Shown here piece by piece: positions 60,996 through 64,000 of a stretch of DNA of 64,000 nt (positions are counted from its first letter, which is position 1; each line of letters starts with the position of its first letter). A program made the translations under genes and the position numbers. Source of the stretch: CAWCVR01 sp963799105 (GTDB taxonomy: Bacteria; Acidobacteriota; Terriglobia; Bryobacterales; Bryobacteraceae). A model generated the notes under the pieces. It worked only from the letters and a program-made list of their open reading frames with translations. It searched no databases and was not told the origin of the DNA. Location: positions 1-64,000 of the forward strand of contig CAWCVR010000004.1 in NCBI GenBank assembly GCA_963799105.1, written 5' to 3'.

Positions 60996-62006
60996 TCACG
61001 ATTCCGCGGCCGGCGCTTCGCAGAAAAACGCGTCCACCAGGCGCTGGATCGCCGGCGCATCCTGGGCCTGGTGGATGCGCGCGCGAAGTTGCGCGCCCTG
61101 CCGCACGCCGTGCGTGAAGTAGGTGGCGAACTGCTTCATCTTTCCGATGGTATCCTTCTCGCCGCGCTCGATCAGCATGCCGTAGTAGCGCCGCATGGTC
61201 TCGTAGCGGTCCCGCTCGGTGGGCTGGTCGTAACGCCCGGTCTCCAGGAATTGCCCGATCTGGCGGAAGATCCACGGATTGGCGCTGGCCGCCCGCCCGA
61301 TCATCACCGCGTCGCAATTCGTCTCGGCCACCATGCGCACGGCGTCTTCCGGCGTCGCGATGTCGCCGTTGCCGATCACGGGGATCCTCACCGCGGCCTT
61401 CACTTCCGCGATGCGGCTCCAGTCGGCCTTGCCGCCGTAGCCTTGCTCGCGCGTGCGCGGATGGAGCGCCACGGCCTGGAGGCCGCAGTCCTCGGCGAGT
61501 TGCGCCATGCGGACGGACACCAGTTCCCGGTCGTCCCAGCCGGCGCGGTATTTCATGGTGACGGGAATGGCGATGGCCTTGCGGACCTCGCGCAGCAGCC
61601 GCTCGACCAGCGGCAGGTCGCGCAGCAGGCTGCTTCCGCCGTTGCACTTCACGACTTTATTGACGGGGCAGCCGAAGTTCAGGTCGAGGATGTCGAACCC
61701 CAGGTCCTGGCAGACGCGCGCGGCGTCGGCCATCACCGCCGGGTCGGAGCCGAAGAGCTGCGCCGAAATCGGGTGCTCTTGCGGTTCGAACGCCAGGTAC
61801 TTCAGCGTCCTGGTGGGCTTGCGGGCGCCTCGCGCCGCTTTCACGCCGTGCGAGCTGGTGAATTCCGTCATCAACAGGCCGCAGCCGCCCAAGCCGCGGA
61901 TGAACCGCCGGAACACCGTGTCGGTGACACCAGCCATGGGCGCCAGCACGGTGGCCGGAGAGACGGCGACCCCTCCGATGGAGAAACTGGCGGGAATGCG
62001 CTGCAT
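60996..62006 (-). CDS. dusB: tRNA-dihydrouridine synthase (DusB-like)
   Basis: The protein has 336 residues. FMN-binding TIM-barrel enzyme that reduces uridines in tRNA: LAPMAGVTDTVFRRFIR, EFTSSHGVKAA, the active-site Cys in DLNFGCPVNKVVKCNGGSSLL, MKYRAGWDD, ALHPRTREQGYGG, GNGDIATPEDA and IGRAASANPWIFRQI. The Dus-type C-terminal helical domain is present. ATG 62006 is preferred; an upstream extension to 62066 is encoded by a repeat motif. The exact target (U17 or U20) cannot be told from sequence. Confidence 0.92.
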   Translation of the reverse strand: MQRIPASFSIGGVAVSPATVLAPMAGVTDTVFRRFIRGLGGCGLLMTEFTSSHGVKAARGARKPTRTLKYLAFEPQEHPISAQLFGSDPAVMADAARVCQDLGFDILDLNFGCPVNKVVKCNGGSSLLRDLPLVERLLREVRKAIAIPVTMKYRAGWDDRELVSVRMAQLAEDCGLQAVALHPRTREQGYGGKADWSRIAEVKAAVRIPVIGNGDIATPEDAVRMVAETNCDAVMIGRAASANPWIFRQIGQFLETGRYDQPTERDRYETMRRYYGMLIERGEKDTIGKMKQFATYFTHGVRQGAQLRARIHQAQDAPAIQRLVDAFFCEAPAAES

Positions 62007-62090
62007 GGCCCTGTGGTGCCCTCGATTCCATGGTAGCGGGAAAAGGGGAAAAGGGGTCAGACGCATTTATCCGGGGCGGGCGGCGGATGG

Positions 62091-62645
62091 CTATTTCGGA
62101 TGCGCCAGGTCAACCGTCTTATCGTCCTTCTTGGGGAGGATGTCGATGCCGGGGCTTTCGCTGTCGAAGGAGAGGGGGATCTCGACGTAAGCGGCGTTGC
62201 CCTCGTCGTTGACCAACTTCAAACGGTAATGTTTGGGGGCGCAATCGAAGACGACGTTCCCCTGCAATGTGTCGGCGGGCTTGATGGAGCGCAGGTAGCC
62301 GATCCAGCGCGGAACCCCTTCGCCATTGCTGCTTTCGCCGCACGAGTTCCCGGCGTCGTCTTCAACCGTCAGATTGGGGACGAAGGTCTCGGCGCTGCCG
62401 CTGTTGGTGGCGCTGATACGGATCAGCAGGAAGCGGTTCTGCGGGTACCGTACGTCGGGGCCGTCGCCGAGCTGTGCCAGCCATTGCTTCTCGAAAACCG
62501 CGTAGACGAGCGGCGGCAACTCGATCCGCTCACCCATCTGGTAGGTCCGGATCGGAATGTTTGCGCCGGTGCGCCCGGAACACGAGGCCAGGAAAGCAAG
62601 AGAGGCGGCGGCGGCGGCCTCAAGGAAAAACAATTTTCGCGGCAT
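62091..62645 (-). CDS. Lipoprotein with a DUF4352-like domain
   Basis: The protein has 184 residues. The lipobox LASC places the lipid on C22. The body is an immunoglobulin-like sheet: MGERIELPPLVYAVFEKQW, NRFLLIRISATNSGS, VPNLTVEDDAGNSCGE, ADTLQGNVVFDCAPKHYRLKL. This order (function strand, 'R-F-L-x-I-x-x-x-x-x-N', 'G-x-V-V-F') resembles DUF4352/telomeric-repeat-like lipoproteins of unknown role. It follows the anti-sigma/Spy-like genes on the same strand. Confidence 0.7.
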   Translation of the reverse strand: MPRKLFFLEAAAAASLAFLASCSGRTGANIPIRTYQMGERIELPPLVYAVFEKQWLAQLGDGPDVRYPQNRFLLIRISATNSGSAETFVPNLTVEDDAGNSCGESSNGEGVPRWIGYLRSIKPADTLQGNVVFDCAPKHYRLKLVNDEGNAAYVEIPLSFDSESPGIDILPKKDDKTVDLAHPK

Positions 62646-62684
62646 GATTAGAAGAACCAATGTTATGCGCCGCGAAGGAAAGTG

Positions 62685-63062
62685 TCAATAGGGGCGTTGG
62701 TGTTCCTGCAGGATTTGCTCGAACTTCCGGCGCTGATCGTCGTTGAGAATCTGTTCGATACGCGATTTGCCGTCGCTGAGCACGGTTCGGTAGTAATCCC
62801 AGAAATCCGTCAATATGGACCGCATTTGTTCGGATTGTGCGGGCGTCAGCTTCAGTTCGCGATTCATGCGATCGAAGAACGCCGCCCTGCCCTGGGGAGA
62901 GTCGAACGCAGGCGGGCTGGTGCGGTTGTGGACCCCGAAGTCCATGACCAGGGCGCCCACCGCCGCGCCGCACAGAAAAACCAACGCCAGCGCGACGCCG
63001 CAGGCGAACCTGGGGTTCCACATCCTCGCGGGCACGGATCGTTCGAGGACGCTAATGCTCAT
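62685..63062 (-). CDS. Spy/LTXXQ-like envelope protein
   Basis: The protein has 125 residues. One N-terminal membrane helix (GVALALVFLCGAAVGALVM) is followed by a helical domain: FFDRMNRELKLTPAQSEQMRSIL, DGKSRIEQILNDDQRRKFEQIL, with two LT-x-x-Q / L-x-x-x-Q-R-x-x-F motifs. This is like Spy/CpxP and heavy-metal-sensor proteins, which act as periplasmic chaperones or sensors. It overlaps the anti-sigma gene by 11 bp, suggesting a joint envelope-stress function. Confidence 0.7.
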   Translation of the reverse strand: MSISVLERSVPARMWNPRFACGVALALVFLCGAAVGALVMDFGVHNRTSPPAFDSPQGRAAFFDRMNRELKLTPAQSEQMRSILTDFWDYYRTVLSDGKSRIEQILNDDQRRKFEQILQEHQRPY

Positions 63063-63552
63063 AGGATGTCAGCGTTGCCAGCATGCTATCGGACGCGGAA
63101 GCGTTGTCGAAGCCGGGCGAGTCCTGCAGTGCCAGAAGGGTGTCCGGCGCCACACCGCCAGCCGAACCGGTTTCCCGCGAAACCAGAAAACCGCCCACCA
63201 GCACCAGCGTCACCAGTGACGACACCAGCAGCCGGCGGCCGAAGGCGAAGTCCAACGCGAAGAGCCCGGAAAACGAAGGTGTGGCCTTGCGGGCTTCCAC
63301 TTCCCGCATGACGCGGGCGTAGAAGCCGGGCGAAGGCGCCACGGCATCTTCGGAGCCGGTTCCGGAAAGGCTTCCGGAAACCGCTGCCGGGGAACGCAAC
63401 GAACTGAAGATCTGCGAGACTGCCTGCATGCCGCGGAGATCTTCGCGGCATTTCCGGCAGACCGCCAGATGCGCCTCGACGGCCCGCTCCTCGGCCCGCT
63501 CCAGCGAGCCGGAGAGGTAACCTTCGAGGCTCTCCATCACTACCGCGTGCAT
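63052..63552 (-). CDS. Zinc-finger anti-sigma factor
   Basis: The protein has 166 residues. The anti-sigma zinc motif H-x3-C-x2-C is in EAHLAVCRKCREDL near the N-terminus. A single membrane helix (LVSSLVTLVLVGGFLVS) follows at about 112-128, and the remainder is periplasmic. It should bind and silence the ECF sigma factor encoded 129 bp upstream until an envelope signal arrives. Confidence 0.85.
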   Translation of the reverse strand: MHAVVMESLEGYLSGSLERAEERAVEAHLAVCRKCREDLRGMQAVSQIFSSLRSPAAVSGSLSGTGSEDAVAPSPGFYARVMREVEARKATPSFSGLFALDFAFGRRLLVSSLVTLVLVGGFLVSRETGSAGGVAPDTLLALQDSPGFDNASASDSMLATLTSYEH

Positions 63553-63681
63553 ACGATTCTTCCCTTAGAAATGTAGCCTACCACGTAAGAAACAATCCCC
63601 TGCGAGTCTTTTGCCATGTCTGGCCCGCCCGCTCCTGGGAGCACCCAACCCGTACGCCACAATCGCAGCCTGGCGACGGGA

Positions 63682-64000
63682 TCATAACCCAACCATCACT
63701 CCGGGAGACCGATCCAGCCGCTGTGCCGCCCGCACCAACTTCTGGCGCGCGCGGAACAGTTTCACCTTGATGGTGTTTTCATTCATCCCGGTTTGAGCCG
63801 ACAACTCCTCCACGGAGTAGCCCTCTACTTCCTTCATCATCAATAACATACGCTCTTCGGCAGAGACTTTGGCGAGCAGTTTGACGACGAAATCGCGGCG
63901 CGCCAGGTCGGTGTCCGCCGCGACCGGCCGGTTGGCCTGCGGCTCGCTGTTCTCCACCCGCCGGACTTCATCCTCGCTCAAATCGCTTTCGTACACCAGC
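63682..64000 (-). CDS. ECF RNA polymerase sigma factor, partial
   Basis: Only the last 105 or so residues are in the window; the N-terminal part (region 2) lies beyond 64000. Region 4 is clear: ARRDFVVKLLAKVSAEERMLLMMKEVEGYSVEELSAQTGMNENTIKVKLFRARQKL, the -35-binding helix-turn-helix of sigma-70 ECF type. It heads the sigma/anti-sigma/Spy-like/lipoprotein cluster. The 129-bp gap to the anti-sigma gene shows no recognisable element. Confidence 0.88.
   Translation of the reverse strand, partial: LVYESDLSEDEVRRVENSEPQANRPVAADTDLARRDFVVKLLAKVSAEERMLLMMKEVEGYSVEELSAQTGMNENTIKVKLFRARQKLVRAAQRLDRSPGVMVGL

Noticed and set aside
1..64000. CRISPR array, rRNA or tRNA genes
   Set aside because: No regularly spaced 25-40 bp repeats were seen; gaps between genes do not show tRNA cloverleaf arms with a GTTCGA-type loop or rRNA-like stretches. 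A covariance-model scan would be decisive.

Overview
The window is a GC-rich, gene-dense bacterial chromosome segment. Its gene types fit Acidobacteriota of the Bryobacterales/Solibacter kind: two very large Oar-like TonB-dependent receptors with an N-terminal carboxypeptidase-regulatory fold, a relic of an ADOP-type permease, a split glycine decarboxylase (gcvPA/gcvPB), many toxin-antitoxin genes, and several families of dispersed intergenic repeats. This assignment is an inference from gene content; there is no rRNA or tRNA in the window.

Layout. 1-2.9 kb: the end of a hypothetical gene, a frameshifted M24 peptidase and a frameshifted GH31-like protein. 2.9-5.5 kb: a complete two-gene insertion sequence (2899-4851, 13-bp terminal inverted repeats) that cuts off a relic IS21-type istA and its Cys-rich companion gene. 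5.6-8.7 kb: SUKH protein, Fe(II)-trafficking protein and a membrane glycosyltransferase carrying an in-frame repeat insertion. 8.7-13.8 kb: a tightly packed gcvT-gcvH-gcvPA-gcvPB operon behind a TIGR02206-type membrane protein. 13.9-18 kb: a PIN toxin-antitoxin pair, an ABC exporter whose permease seems to start at CTG, and an ADOP permease relic. 18.1-24 kb: DUF3592-like protein, membrane protein, tilS, ftsH, HAD phosphatase, YihY/BrkB protein. 24.3-30.4 kb: two Oar-like receptors. 30.6-33.7 kb: tdh and a toxin-antitoxin/nuclease patch. 33.7-37.5 kb: KdsC-like phosphatase, kdgK, gnd and a phosphatase. 37.5-49.6 kb: pectin-degradation genes (GH43, rhamnogalacturonan lyase-like, tandem CE12-like esterase) mixed with regulators and an antitoxin-rich island (44.2-46.2 kb). 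49.8-56.2 kb: glycosyltransferase, frameshifted LacI regulator, a 670-bp repeat-filled gap, alpha/beta hydrolase and a tandem paralogous pair of exported proteins. 56.4-64 kb: gyrA (one frameshift), larE, a 37-residue membrane protein, rnhA, dusB, a lipoprotein, and a Spy-like/anti-sigma/ECF sigma cluster cut by the window end.

Functionally, the pectin enzymes, the receptors and KDG kinase suggest uptake and catabolism of plant rhamnogalacturonan. The gcv operon and tdh fit threonine/glycine to C1 metabolism. Eight apparent frameshifts (including one in essential gyrA) all sit in G/C runs of 3-4 and are best explained by base-calling error. Two in-frame TAG codons in nuclease-like genes are substitutions and look more like real mutations. 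The most unusual item is a DUF433 antitoxin-type gene overlapping a PD-(D/E)XK nuclease-like gene at 44.2-44.8 kb.
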